From positions 206,001-270,000 of the forward strand of contig BDSL01000087.1 in the NCBI GenBank assembly GCA_003116995.1: a stretch of DNA of 64,000 bases, written 5' to 3'. Below, one piece after another: positions 1 to 9,779 of this stretch. The notes beneath the pieces were generated by a model that did not search any database, was not told the DNA's origin, and saw nothing but the letters and a program-made list of their open reading frames with translations. Origin of the DNA: Yamagishiella unicocca (Eukaryota > Chlorophyta > Chlorophyceae > Chlamydomonadales > Volvocaceae). A program made the translations under genes and the position numbers. The number at the start of each line of letters is the position of its first letter. Within the stretch, counting starts at the first letter, position 1.

Positions 1-270
1 CCTCTTCCAGCCCCGCTAGCAGCAAGGGAGCGCCTGAACCACCGAAAGCGGGATTAAGCTAGCCCCCCCGCCCTGCCGCTTTAGTAGTTTTCACTGGGGC
101 CGAGTGGGCGACAGCCGGCAAGGGTTTTGATTGTGGGGCCGGGTAAGACCCCCAAGGAAAGCATCCGCAAACGTACCCGGGCCTTCATCCGTGCTGTGAC
201 GACACATGGGGATGGTGATAGATGTCAGGGAATGGGTGTCGTGACAGCTGTTAGGGGGCAGGGGTGACGC
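1..270. other. Unique left flank of the satellite locus
   Basis: No gene is seen. Positions about 194-231 hold a segment with a GGGGATGGTG core and a GATGTCAGGG end that recurs in diverged form near 5198-5231. Positions 237-250 carry GTGTCGTGACAGCTG, which is also part of the 30-bp palindrome at 5143-5172. The flank therefore shares pieces of the same repeat family as the right side of the locus. Confidence 0.5.
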
Positions 271-1097
271 AATTTTATGGTGAATGTTTTTGAATGTAGG
301 GCATGTGCATAGAACATATCGGCGCAAGTTGGAATTGGACGCGTGCGGATGTAAGCACCGGACCTTTGGTGGGGTGGGAGATGTGGAAGGGGTATGTAAG
401 GAGTTTGTTTGTAGGTAATGAGCGGAAGTATGAAGAAAGAGGATGGAAGCATTTGCCATTCCGCATAAAGGCATGGTAGCCAGCAGCCAGCGTGGGGCGT
501 CATGAATACATGGAAGGCCGTACAGGGTCAGACTACAAGCGGGAGTTGCAATAGGTAGTGTGTCAGAAGCCAAGATGGACATAAAGCTTTTGATACCGAC
601 ATTGTAATTTCGGAGATATTGTAAAAATGGACGAGCGAGTCCTGTGTGCGTCGCCCAGCCCAGAACCTTACGGAGAGGACCTACCCGGCGAGAGGGAGTT
701 GAGGTTGCCTTCTCTGCACGAGTCGACAAAAGCGGTAGGCCAGGCGGCTGGCCGTACGCTAAGGGCATGAGTTGCGCCCTGCGGTTAGCGTTGTCTGGTA
801 GATGTGGTTACATGGCTTTGATTGCCGGTAATTACGGTAGTTATATTAGTGCTATTGTTGCAGTAGATGTGAAGCCAACGGACACATGTGCATGTGTCGG
901 CAGCAATGGTAGATGTGCTCCAGGGATGGCAGTTAGCCACGTTCGGGAGCGCACCTAGGCCCGCTGCCTGGAGTGCCCAGGCAGCGGAGTTTGTCGCCAC
1001 AAACTAACAAAGTCTGGAAGAAACAGCCCTGTACTGACACATCGCTGTAAGACTAGTGCGTACCTCCGCCCATTCTCTCAACAGCATCCACAACTTG
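271..1097 (+). repeat. Left copy of an 827-bp direct repeat
   Basis: The segment matches 3809-4635 base for base apart from about four substitutions (for example near 338, 375, 972 and 1022), so the two copies are about 99.5 percent identical and separated recently. It begins AATTTTATGG and ends CACAACTTG. It does not have TG...CA ends, and no gag, pol or tyrosine-recombinase reading frame lies between the copies, so a classical LTR element is not supported. The open frames within it (for example 91-768 on the minus strand) show no recognisable domain. A tandem duplication of a repeat-plus-array unit, 3538 bp long, explains the arrangement best. Confidence 0.9.
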
Positions 1098-1163
1098 GGG
1101 CAGCGAATCCTAGTCTTCAGTGGGCTCACCTGCCCTGCACAGCACGCTGTGTGTCGTGACATA
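1098..1163. other. Short unique spacer between direct repeat and array
   Basis: These 66 bp occur only on the left side and end with CTGTGTGTCGTGACAT, which is related to the palindromic GTGTCGTGACAG motif of the locus. The right repeat copy lacks this spacer. Confidence 0.5.
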
Positions 1164-3808
1164 CCGTTAAGCTGCGTGCCCAAGAGCGAGGCCGATCGAA
1201 GGTTGCCGGAGAAGCCGATGCTTGCCGATTGGCCCGGACGTCCTCGTGCGGCGATCCCGAGGGGCGAATTTCAGTGGGGACGTTCCTTTCACCTAGGTAG
1301 TGCTACCGTTAAGCTGCGTGCCCAAGAGCGAGGCCGATCGAAGGTTGCCGGAGAAGCCGATGCTTGCCGATTGGCCCGGACGTCCTCGTGCGGCGATCCC
1401 CAGAGGCGAATTTCGGTGGGGACGTTCCTTTCACCTAGTTAGTGCTACCGTTAAGCTGCGTGCCCAAGAGCGAGGCCGATCGAAGGTTGCCGGAGAAGCC
1501 GATGCTTGCCGATTGGCCCGGACGTCCTCGTGCAGCGATCCCCAGAGGCGAATTTCGGTGGGGACGTTCCTTTCACATAGGTAGTGCTACCGTTAAGCTG
1601 CGTGCCCAAGAGCGAGGCCGATCGAAGGTTGCCGGAGAAGCCGATGCTTGCCGATTGGCCCGGACGTCCTCGTGCGGCGATCCCCAGAGGCGAATTTCGG
1701 TGGGGACGTTCCTTTCACATAGGTAGTGCTACCGTTAAGCTGCGTGCCCAAGAGCGAGGCCGATCGAAGGTTGCCGCCGGAGAAGCCGATGCTTGCCTAT
1801 TGGCCCGGACGTCCTCGTGCGGCGATCCCCAGAGGCGAATTTCGGTGGGGACGTTCCTTTCACATAGGTAGTGCTACCGTTAAGCTGCGTGCCCAAGAGC
1901 GAGGCCGATCGAAGGTTGCCGGAGAAGCCGATGCTTGCCGATTGGCCCGGACGTCCTCGTGCGGCGATCCCCAGAGGCGAATTTCGGTGGGGACGTTCCT
2001 TTCACATAGGTAGTGCTACCGTTAAGCTGCGTGCCCAAGAGCGAGGCCGATCGAAGGTTGCCGGAGAAGCCGATGCTTGCCGATTGGCCCGGACGTCCTC
2101 GTGCGGCGATCCCCAGAGGCGAATTTCGGTGGGGACGTTCCTTTCACATAGGTAGTGCTACCGTTAAGCTGCGTGCCCAAGAGCGAGGCCGATCGAAGGT
2201 TGCCGGAGAAGCCGATGCTTGCCGATTGGCCCGGACGTCCTCGTGCGGCGATCCCCAGAGGCGACTTTCGGTGGGGACGTTCCTTTCACATAGGTAGTGC
2301 TACCGTTAAGCTGCGTGCCCAAGAGCGAGGCCGATCGAAGGTTGCCGGAGAAGCCGATGCTTGCCGATTGGCCCGGACGTCCTCGTGCGGCGATCCCCAG
2401 AGGCGAATTTCGGTGGGGACGTTCCTTTCACATAGGTAGTGCTACCGTTAAGCTGCGTGCCCAAGAGCGAGGCCGATCGAAGGTTGCCGGAGAAGCCGAT
2501 GCTTGCCGATTGGCCCGGACGTCCTCGTGCGGCGATCCCCAGAGGCGAATTTCGGTGGGGACGATCCTTTCACCTAGGTAGTGCTACCCTTAAGCTGCGT
2601 GCCCAAGAGCGAGGCCGATCGAAGGTTGCCGGAGAAGCCGATGCTTGCCGATTGGCCCGGACGTCCTCGTGCGGCGATCCCCAGAGGCGAATTTCGGTGG
2701 GGACGTTCCTTTCACATAGGTAGTGCTACCGTTAAGCTGCGTGCCCAAGAGCGAGGCCGATCGAAGGTTGCCGGAGAAGCCGATGCTTGCCGATTGGCCC
2801 GGACGTCCTCGTGCGGCGATCCCCAGAGGCGAATTTCGGTGGGGACGTTCCTTTCACATAGGTAGTGCTACCGTTAAGCTGCGTGCCCAAGAGCGAGGCC
2901 GATCGAAGGTTGCCGGAGAAGCCGATGCTTGCCGATTGGCCCGGACGTCCTCGTGCGGCGATCCCCAGAGGCGAATTTCGGTGGGGACGTTCCTTTCACA
3001 TAGGTAGTGCTACCGTTAAGCTGCGTGCCCAAGAGCGAGGCCGATCGAAGGTTGCCGGAGAAGCCGATGCTTGCCGATTGGCCCGGACGTCCTCGTGCGG
3101 CGATCCCCAGAGGCGAATTTCGGTGGGGACGTTCCTTTCACATAGGTAGTGCTACCGTTAAGCTGCGTGCCCAAGAGCGAGGCCGATCGAAGGTTGCCGG
3201 AGAAGCCGATGCTTGCCGATTGGCCCGGACGTCCTCGTGCGGCGATCCCCAGAGGCGAATTTCGGTGGGGACGTTCCTTTCACATAGGTAGTGCTACCGT
3301 TAAGCTGCGTGCCCAAGAGCGAGGCCGATCGAAGGTTGCCGGAGAAGCCGATGCTTGCCGATTGGCCCGGACGTCCTCGTGCGGCGATCCCCAGAGGCGA
3401 CTTTCGGTGGGGACGTTCCTTTCACATAGGTAGTGCTACCGTTAAGCTGCGTGCCCAAGAGCGAGGCCGATCGAAGGTTGCCGGAGAAGCCGATGCTTGC
3501 CGATTGGCCCGGACGTCCTCGTGCGGCGATCCCCAGAGGCGAATTTCGGTGGGGACGTTCCTTTCACATAGGTAGTGCTACCGTTAAGCTGCGTGCCCAA
3601 GAGCGAGGCCGATCGAAGGTTGCCGGAGAAGCCGATGCTTGCCGATTGGCCCGGACGTCCTCGTGCGGCGATCCCCAGAGGCGAATTTCGGTGGGGACGT
3701 TCCTTTCACATAGGTAGTGCTACCGTTAAGCTGCGTGCCCAAGAGCGAGGCCGATCGAAGGTTGCCGGAGAAGCCGATGCTTGCCGATTGGCCCGGACGT
3801 CCTCGTGC
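1164..3808 (+). repeat. 142-bp satellite array, 18 full units plus one partial
   Basis: Units start with CCGTTAAGCTGCG at 1164, 1306, 1448, 1590, 1732, 1877 and then every 142 bp to 3581. A last partial unit runs from 3723 to 3808. One unit (1732-1876) is 145 bp because of an extra CCG. Units are nearly identical; a few carry single changes such as GGCGACTTTC instead of GGCGAATTTC, or CACCTAGG instead of CACATAGG. 142 is not a multiple of three, so the overlapping 94-codon open frames that recur every unit are a by-product of the repeat and not genes. The unit length is close to the DNA wrapped by one nucleosome core, which is suggestive only. Confidence 0.97.
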
Positions 3809-4635
3809 AATTTTATGGTGAATGTTTTTGAATGTAGGGCATGTGCATAGAACATATCGGCGCAAGTTGGAATTGAACGCGTGCGGATGTAAGCACCGGA
3901 CCTTTGGTGGGGTGAGAGATGTGGAAGGGGTATGTAAGGAGTTTGTTTGTAGGTAATGAGCGGAAGTATGAAGAAAGAGGATGGAAGCATTTGCCATTCC
4001 GCATAAAGGCATGGTAGCCAGCAGCCAGCGTGGGGCGTCATGAATACATGGAAGGCCGTACAGGGTCAGACTACAAGCGGGAGTTGCAATAGGTAGTGTG
4101 TCAGAAGCCAAGATGGACATAAAGCTTTTGATACCGACATTGTAATTTCGGAGATATTGTAAAAATGGACGAGCGAGTCCTGTGTGCGTCGCCCAGCCCA
4201 GAACCTTACGGAGAGGACCTACCCGGCGAGAGGGAGTTGAGGTTGCCTTCTCTGCACGAGTCGACAAAAGCGGTAGGCCAGGCGGCTGGCCGTACGCTAA
4301 GGGCATGAGTTGCGCCCTGCGGTTAGCGTTGTCTGGTAGATGTGGTTACATGGCTTTGATTGCCGGTAATTACGGTAGTTATATTAGTGCTATTGTTGCA
4401 GTAGATGTGAAGCCAACGGACACATGTGCATGTGTCGGCAGCAATGGTAGATGTGCTCCAGGGATGGCAGTTAGCCACGTTCGGGAGCGCACCTAGGCCC
4501 GCTGCCTGGAATGCCCAGGCAGCGGAGTTTGTCGCCACAAACTAACAAAGTCTGGAAGAAATAGCCCTGTACTGACACATCGCTGTAAGACTAGTGCGTA
4601 CCTCCGCCCATTCTCTCAACAGCATCCACAACTTG
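3809..4635 (+). repeat. Right copy of the 827-bp direct repeat
   Basis: This is the second copy of 271-1097. It starts exactly where the last, partial 142-bp unit is cut off after 86 bp (shared junction bases GC before AATTTTATGG). The sequence beyond 4635 is unrelated to that beyond 1097. The copies have the same orientation. Confidence 0.9.
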
Positions 4636-4666
4636 CACATCACAGTGTGTTGATTGCTCAGCCGTA

Positions 4667-4734
4667 ACCGGCAGTCTTTTCGCTCTCTTTCGATGCTGAT
4701 ACCGGCAGTCTTTTCTCTCTCTTTCGATGCTGAT
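4667..4734 (+). repeat. 34-bp tandem duplication
   Basis: Two adjacent copies of a unit starting ACCGGCAGTCTTTT and ending TTTCGATGCTGAT lie at 4667-4700 and 4701-4734, with one substitution. The end of the second copy runs into the segment that is repeated again near 5231. Confidence 0.85.
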
Positions 4735-5142
4735 ACCATCCCCCCACACCAGAAACCGCTAAGTCGGTTTTTCGTGGGGGACACCCAATTCATGGGCTGG
4801 CCGTGATTCGAATCCCCACCGAGCATCGGTCAGGGGTTCCCGCAACTCCCCCCATGTGTGGCCACTTAGCGCTGAAAAGGCATGCTCGAGATGGTGGGAA
4901 GGCTCTTCCCCGGCTGATATAGCAGCGCCGAGCGGCTTACAACCGTGGCTGTCGTACATGATGACCCTGTCGTACTGCCGACCGGTTGTTTTGTAGCCGC
5001 CGCTGCTATTGGACGTCCCTGATTTTGTGCCGTACAACTTAGCCGGGCTCGGCGCGACTGCTGCCTTTCCGAAGTCATTGCTGTTACTGCACCCCACTGC
5101 TGAGCGGGTTCTGGTGTCTCGCACGCGCTGTGTCGATCACCA

Positions 5143-5304
5143 GCTGTGTCGTGACAGCTGTCACGACACAGCACGTAACTGGCACATAGGAGGAAACTGA
5201 TGGGGATGGTGAGGAATGACAGATGTCAGGGCCGATGCTGATACCATCCCCCCACACCAGAAACCGGCACCTGATGTGCCAGTTACGTGCTGTGTCGTGA
5301 CAGC
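5143..5304. repeat. 30-bp palindrome and 31-bp inverted repeat
   Basis: Positions 5143-5172 form a perfect palindrome with 15-bp arms centred on CAG|CTG. Its right part is also the start of a second structure: 5157-5187 is the exact reverse complement of 5274-5304 (31 bp), enclosing 86 bp that contain the GGGGATGGTG and CCATCCCCCC segments, which are themselves inverted relative to each other. The nested symmetry is what a foldback or MITE-like insertion would look like. No target-site duplication was identified with confidence. Confidence 0.85.
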
Positions 5305-5888
5305 GCACAGACAAAAGCGTGATATGCTACAGCATGGACTTTTGTTCCTCGCAATCATCCTGTGGACAATTAAGACGTTACAATGGTGCCGCAAGCGCAC
5401 TTATTTCAGCCACTTGTGAACACAACACGTCCCTGGACCTCACCGCACTCGCTCCCCGACCAACCCACACCCGGTTGTCACTATCAGCCCAATATCCCCC
5501 CATCAGACCCAGCGCAATAAGCACTCCAGTACCAAGCAACAATGATAGGACCATGTCTTCCTTTATGGGTGCGTACTTTCTTAGGACATCAAGCGCTAGC
5601 GCCAATTCAATGCATCCGCCAATCCGTTGGTCAACCAAACTACAGACGCGTTTGCAGGTCGTGCTTGACACAAGGTCAGGTCAGCCGTCGTTCGCAGCCC
5701 TTCATAGAGGGAGGTTGGCAGCTTGAGCAGTATGGCCATAACACACTCTACACCGGCAGCCAACGGCATAGCATTGTTAGCCCTTAACCCCTGCCTAGAG
5801 TGCATGCCTCCGTGCATTCAAGCGAGTAGACCTTGCACCTCTCCCCTTTCCCCCCATGTCCCTGCCACTAAGAGACACCAACTATAGC

Positions 5889-6447
5889 CTATTTCACCAG
5901 TGGGCGGTCGTGCTTGGTGTCCGAGGCACACGACATCTGTTTGTAACGCTCCATTTCCTTCAGGTACTTCGAGGGCGCTTCCTTGTTGTCGTCTGAGTTA
6001 AGCGGTAGGCCCGCGTGCGAGGAGCAAGAAGCAGAAAGCCTACTCTGTCAGCACACGTGGCAACTATGCGGGTGCCGCGCTCGAAAGCCTGTACATATTT
6101 ACCAAAGTAAAGCATGGACTTAAACAATACGAGAATGCCCCACCTGGCTTCGCTTTCTTGGGCACGCCGGAGGGAATCGACAACGGGGGTCCACGCTTCT
6201 GCAGAGACTTCAGCATGGAGTTGTTCGCTTTTAGCATCACCGGTTTAGCTTTCTGTAATGCTGATGCAGCCTTCAGCCTCTCCGCAAGTGGAACGTCGCG
6301 GTAGTATCCCAGGCCGCAGTCATCAGTCTTGAAAACATATCCAGTTCTAGCTCCTTGGAAGCTGTCGCAAGAGATGAATGTAGCATCTTCGTTCGAGCCG
6401 CTAGGGCCAGCTTGAAGTTCCTCCGCACGGTCAGCCTCTGGCGGCAT
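5889..6447 (-). CDS. Small conserved protein with a GYVF/GLGYY motif, two exons
   Basis: Two exons, 6447-6144 and 5995-5889, join in phase (CAG|GTGGGG donor, AACTCAG acceptor) to a 136-residue protein. Near residue 30 it has the motif FQGARTGYVFK followed by GLGYYRD. The middle is basic with a PKKAKP segment that could be a nuclear localisation signal, and the C-terminus is a charged stretch, YLKEMERYKQ, ending DRPLVK. The closing segment lies entirely in exon 2 and supports the splice. I recall that F-GAR-GYVFK-type motifs occur in short eukaryotic proteins of unknown role, but I cannot name the family. No membrane segment or signal peptide is seen. The chosen ATG is the first one before the conserved part; an open frame continues upstream to 6678 but looks non-coding. 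Confidence 0.72.
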
Positions 6448-9400
6448 ATTGAGGCCTTGCTTGCGTTTGGTTGTTTTCAGGAATAGTGAAGTTGAGTAGT
6501 CTGCACCTGATTTTACACACACAAAATGTTTTAGCGGGCGACAGCTTGCGCGGAGGCTGTAACAACTCGTACTGGTTCCTGGAGCCTTTGGAGCTTGGAG
6601 GTACTGGTACCACACACAGCCGCACTCCTCCCATCGCAAACATCCTATAAATTTACGTATTATACTGATACTGATCATACGTTTCCGTCGTCACAGTTGG
6701 GACCTCGATTCCCCAGGTGCCGTCGCCCGTCGTCACCCGAGGGCACCAAGCGCAGACCCCGCAGACCCCTCCCCTGGAGCGTCACATCGACAACTGCAAA
6801 CCCACATACCCCACCAAGACTTGTTGGCGGTCCTCCAACTTTACTGTACTGTTGTCTCTTACCACGCTGTTTCTCTCGGTGCACTGCTGCGTACGACTGC
6901 ATAAGCACGTTCGGCGTTTTGAGCAAGCAGGGATTTGCGTGTGAACTAGGGAAGACCTTTTAGGAGAGTCTTTGAGATTGCAGGGCCGTGGGCCGGCGAC
7001 GCTGAATGCAGTTGGCTGGGGCCTGCCGCTGTCCAAGGGCTGGGGGCTGCTTTTTTAACCATTCCTCGGCAGTAACGGGCTGTACAAATCCTCGCCAGCA
7101 CAAACGAAGCAGACCTTGTCGCCCCGTGTTCCCGAAAGCCAGCCGCTGGCGACGCCGTGCAGTGGGGCACTAGGTGCAGCCAAAGCTTGCGGAAAGTTCA
7201 GCGTGTGTTGCTTTAAGCTAATTCGTTACAAAACTCGACATGGGGTCGCCCTTTGTCACCCTGCAGGCATGCAGCTTCAATTACCTGCTGTCTGCAACGA
7301 CTTTACGACATGACGAGTTCAGAGTGTCGCCCACAGGCGCCCGCAACTCATAATCCCCACAACCGCACCGAACCGCACAATCGCACTGAACCGCACAATC
7401 GCACTGAGTCGCAAGGCCGGACACCTTAAGTTACAATGATGGGATACTTCCGAGAAGTGAGAACAGCAGGTAAACAATCCGCCAAATGGTTCCATGGTAT
7501 GACCAGCTTCGTCGGACTATATGCCGCGTGCAAGCACAGGAGGGAACCTGCAATGTGTAGCAAGAGTGGAAGCTGGTGGAACCAAAGTGGGGCATCAACG
7601 CCCCAGCCAGACCGTTGGATTGCAACCACCAGCTCCAACAAACCCAAGGACCTGGGCATCAGCTGGCGGCGCCCACAACCGCCGCTCTGCCACGTGGGCA
7701 ACGAACACTAGGCTGACCAGGGCTGACCTAGGAACTCATAGGAATGCTGCAAATGAAGGGGGCAGCCTCTCTAGCCCCTAATTACCCGCTCGCTCTACAG
7801 CGACCTGGAATGGCAAACGACGCAGAGGGATGGAGTGCAAACAGCTCCATTCGGCTGCTTGGATGTGCATCAAGGTGATCCCGACGTGGCGTGCCGAGCT
7901 GTGCGCTTATGGGCAAATCCCGCGGACGTTACCACCCTGCGCACCATGCTTCAAGCGAAAAAAACAACTCAGCGCCCTCCAACCCCCGCTACTCGCCGCG
8001 AAAAAAAGCACAATGTGATACCCATCGTACAATTATCGTGCGGCCGGGGTACACTTTCTAGGTCCCTGCGCAACCAGAGGGGCAGCGGGGACTGGGCGCA
8101 CAAACCAGATCACAGGCCGAGCCGGTGTACGCCGTGGGCGCTGCGGGTTCACAGATCGCGACGTATCGGGGCCGTACATATCGGCCGGCGTGGCTTCGAG
8201 ACAGATACGACTCCAAGCCCACACGGGGGCGCACAATGTAAATCCTAAACAACAACCGAAGATCAAGGGACAGACGCTGGTCTCGTGCCTCCGCAATTAC
8301 GCGGGTACGATCCAGATTCAACGATACAACACCTCTCAGATACATGAAGTTCGCAAGCAGGCATCAGAAAACGTATCTGGGTCTGAGGCCAGCACCGACG
8401 GTACACAGGCAAACCATTGCAATTGCATCAGACGGGGGCCCCATCATGGCCAACAACAAGTTGAATTAGTATTAATAGCAACAACGCCGCAGTACTCAAG
8501 AAAAGATGTGGCGGACTACAATCGAACGTCTGGTCGCTCCAACCCATGCCGTCCTGGCTGCCTGGCCGCTCCAACCCCTGCATTGTAACAATGGACGCCT
8601 CATATTAATCCCCTGCGACCAATAAAAAACAGCGGCGGCACCAGGGCCGGGACACCTTACGGCCGGATCAACATCGCACACTTACCTACGACAACAAGAC
8701 AATAGCATGATATCAACAGATACGAGGATAATGCGGGGTCACAGGACCCAGCAGGACCGCCGCCCAGCATTAGGGCACATTTGTTTACAGCGCCCGCTGT
8801 CGACTTGCCGCGGCCTCACCATATTAGTAGGGCCCTAACGCGACGCGTCTCAAGCATACACCCGCCTACGGCGTCACAAGAAGCTCAGCCGCTGCTGCCC
8901 TCAGAAGCAAGCAGCGGCGGGACACAACAGTCGTCGAGTACTAGCTTCCCGGCAGGACAACCCGATATCGTACCAACGGTAACAACGCGCGACAACCTGC
9001 CTAGATGCATTACGTTTTCAACGGCGCGGCGACATCGACTCCCGGGCTCAACGGACTAGACAAGTACACAACCACAACCATGCCCCGCCGGCCAACCGCG
9101 CCAAAGAAGCTGAGACTCTATCTCACAACCTGCAGGGCTGCACTTCGTGGCTAGGACGAAGCCGTTTCACCCCTCACCCCACCCTCGCCAATCACCACCT
9201 TACTACGCTCCTCCAAATCGCACCAGCACATCAGCCCCACTTCATTCGCGCCTGCTGCGCCGCACCACGAGATGCCACCCCGGCGAATCCTGCCAATCTA
9301 TTAGACCCAATAGCAACTCCATAATAAAGATGTTTACGCTCATAAATGCTGCGTCCACGGGGCCGCCATGTAACTCCAGTGCGACCCTTACCCGGGTTCC

Positions 9401-9779
9401 AGAAAGCCATTGGGTACCACCGTGCCGCAACCTACCGACGCGAACAGCATTCAAACAGTCCTAACACTCCAGTATCAAGTCTATAATCTATCAAAGGCCC
9501 CAGCCTCGTGTGCAAGGCGGAGTCGGGCCAGGCTAATGCAGGGGGGGGAGTACCATGGACTTGTCGCACGAGGTCCTACATCCCGGCGGTGGCCTGCTGC
9601 CCACAGTGAAATAAGCCGCAGCGCTCGCTGGATTCAGGAGTGAATAAGGTGATAAGGAAAAATCCCGCCGCAAACGCTTCGTGCTACTGTACAAGCGAGG
9701 TGTACAGTGTTTCCTTGCCCAAGATTTAGTTCCCAGCTGCCCGCACACGTTGCAGTGCGGCAGTAGAGGAAGGTGCGGC
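6448..9779. other. Intergenic, no supported gene
   Basis: About 3.3 kb with lower and more even base composition than the coding parts. Short imperfect repeats of CGCACTGAACCGCACAAT lie near 7365-7410. Opposed open frames at 8033-8588 have no recognisable domain or convincing splice context. The promoter of the small gene ending at 6447 and the 3' untranslated region of the gene ending at 9780 should lie at its two edges. Confidence 0.5.

Larger units (their letters stand above)
4636..5888. other. Repeat-rich intergenic region without a clear gene
   Basis: The region holds a 34-bp tandem duplication (4667-4734), a CTGATACCATCCCCCCACAC segment present at about 4730 and again at about 5231, a 30-bp palindrome and a 31-bp inverted repeat. 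A minus-strand frame at 5378-5671 encodes one hydrophobic helix (around GVLIALGLMGGYW) and runs into a GTGAGG donor-like site, but I could not join it to credible neighbouring exons. The 3' untranslated region of the gene ending at 5889 presumably lies here; TTACA (TGTAA on the minus strand) occurs near 5386. Confidence 0.5.

Noticed and set aside
1164..3808. CRISPR-like array
   Set aside because: The whole 142-bp unit repeats with no unique spacers, and the genome is eukaryotic.
1056..3850. Chain of overlapping 94-codon open frames on the plus strand
   Set aside because: They arise from the 142-bp repeat, which shifts frame by one base per unit; no start context, domain or splice logic supports them.
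271..4635. LTR retrotransposon with 827-bp LTRs
   Set aside because: Ends are not TG...CA, no target-site duplication is evident, and the interior is only satellite DNA.
4790..4840. tRNA-like T-arm (GATTCGAATC)
   Set aside because: On either strand the five bases flanking the TTCGAAT loop do not pair, and no D-arm, anticodon arm or acceptor stem can be drawn.
5378..5671. Minus-strand frame with one hydrophobic helix
   Set aside because: It ends at a donor-like GTGAGG but no credible upstream or downstream exon joins it; kept only as a note.
8033..8588. Opposed open frames
   Set aside because: No motif, weak codon character and no splice context on either strand.
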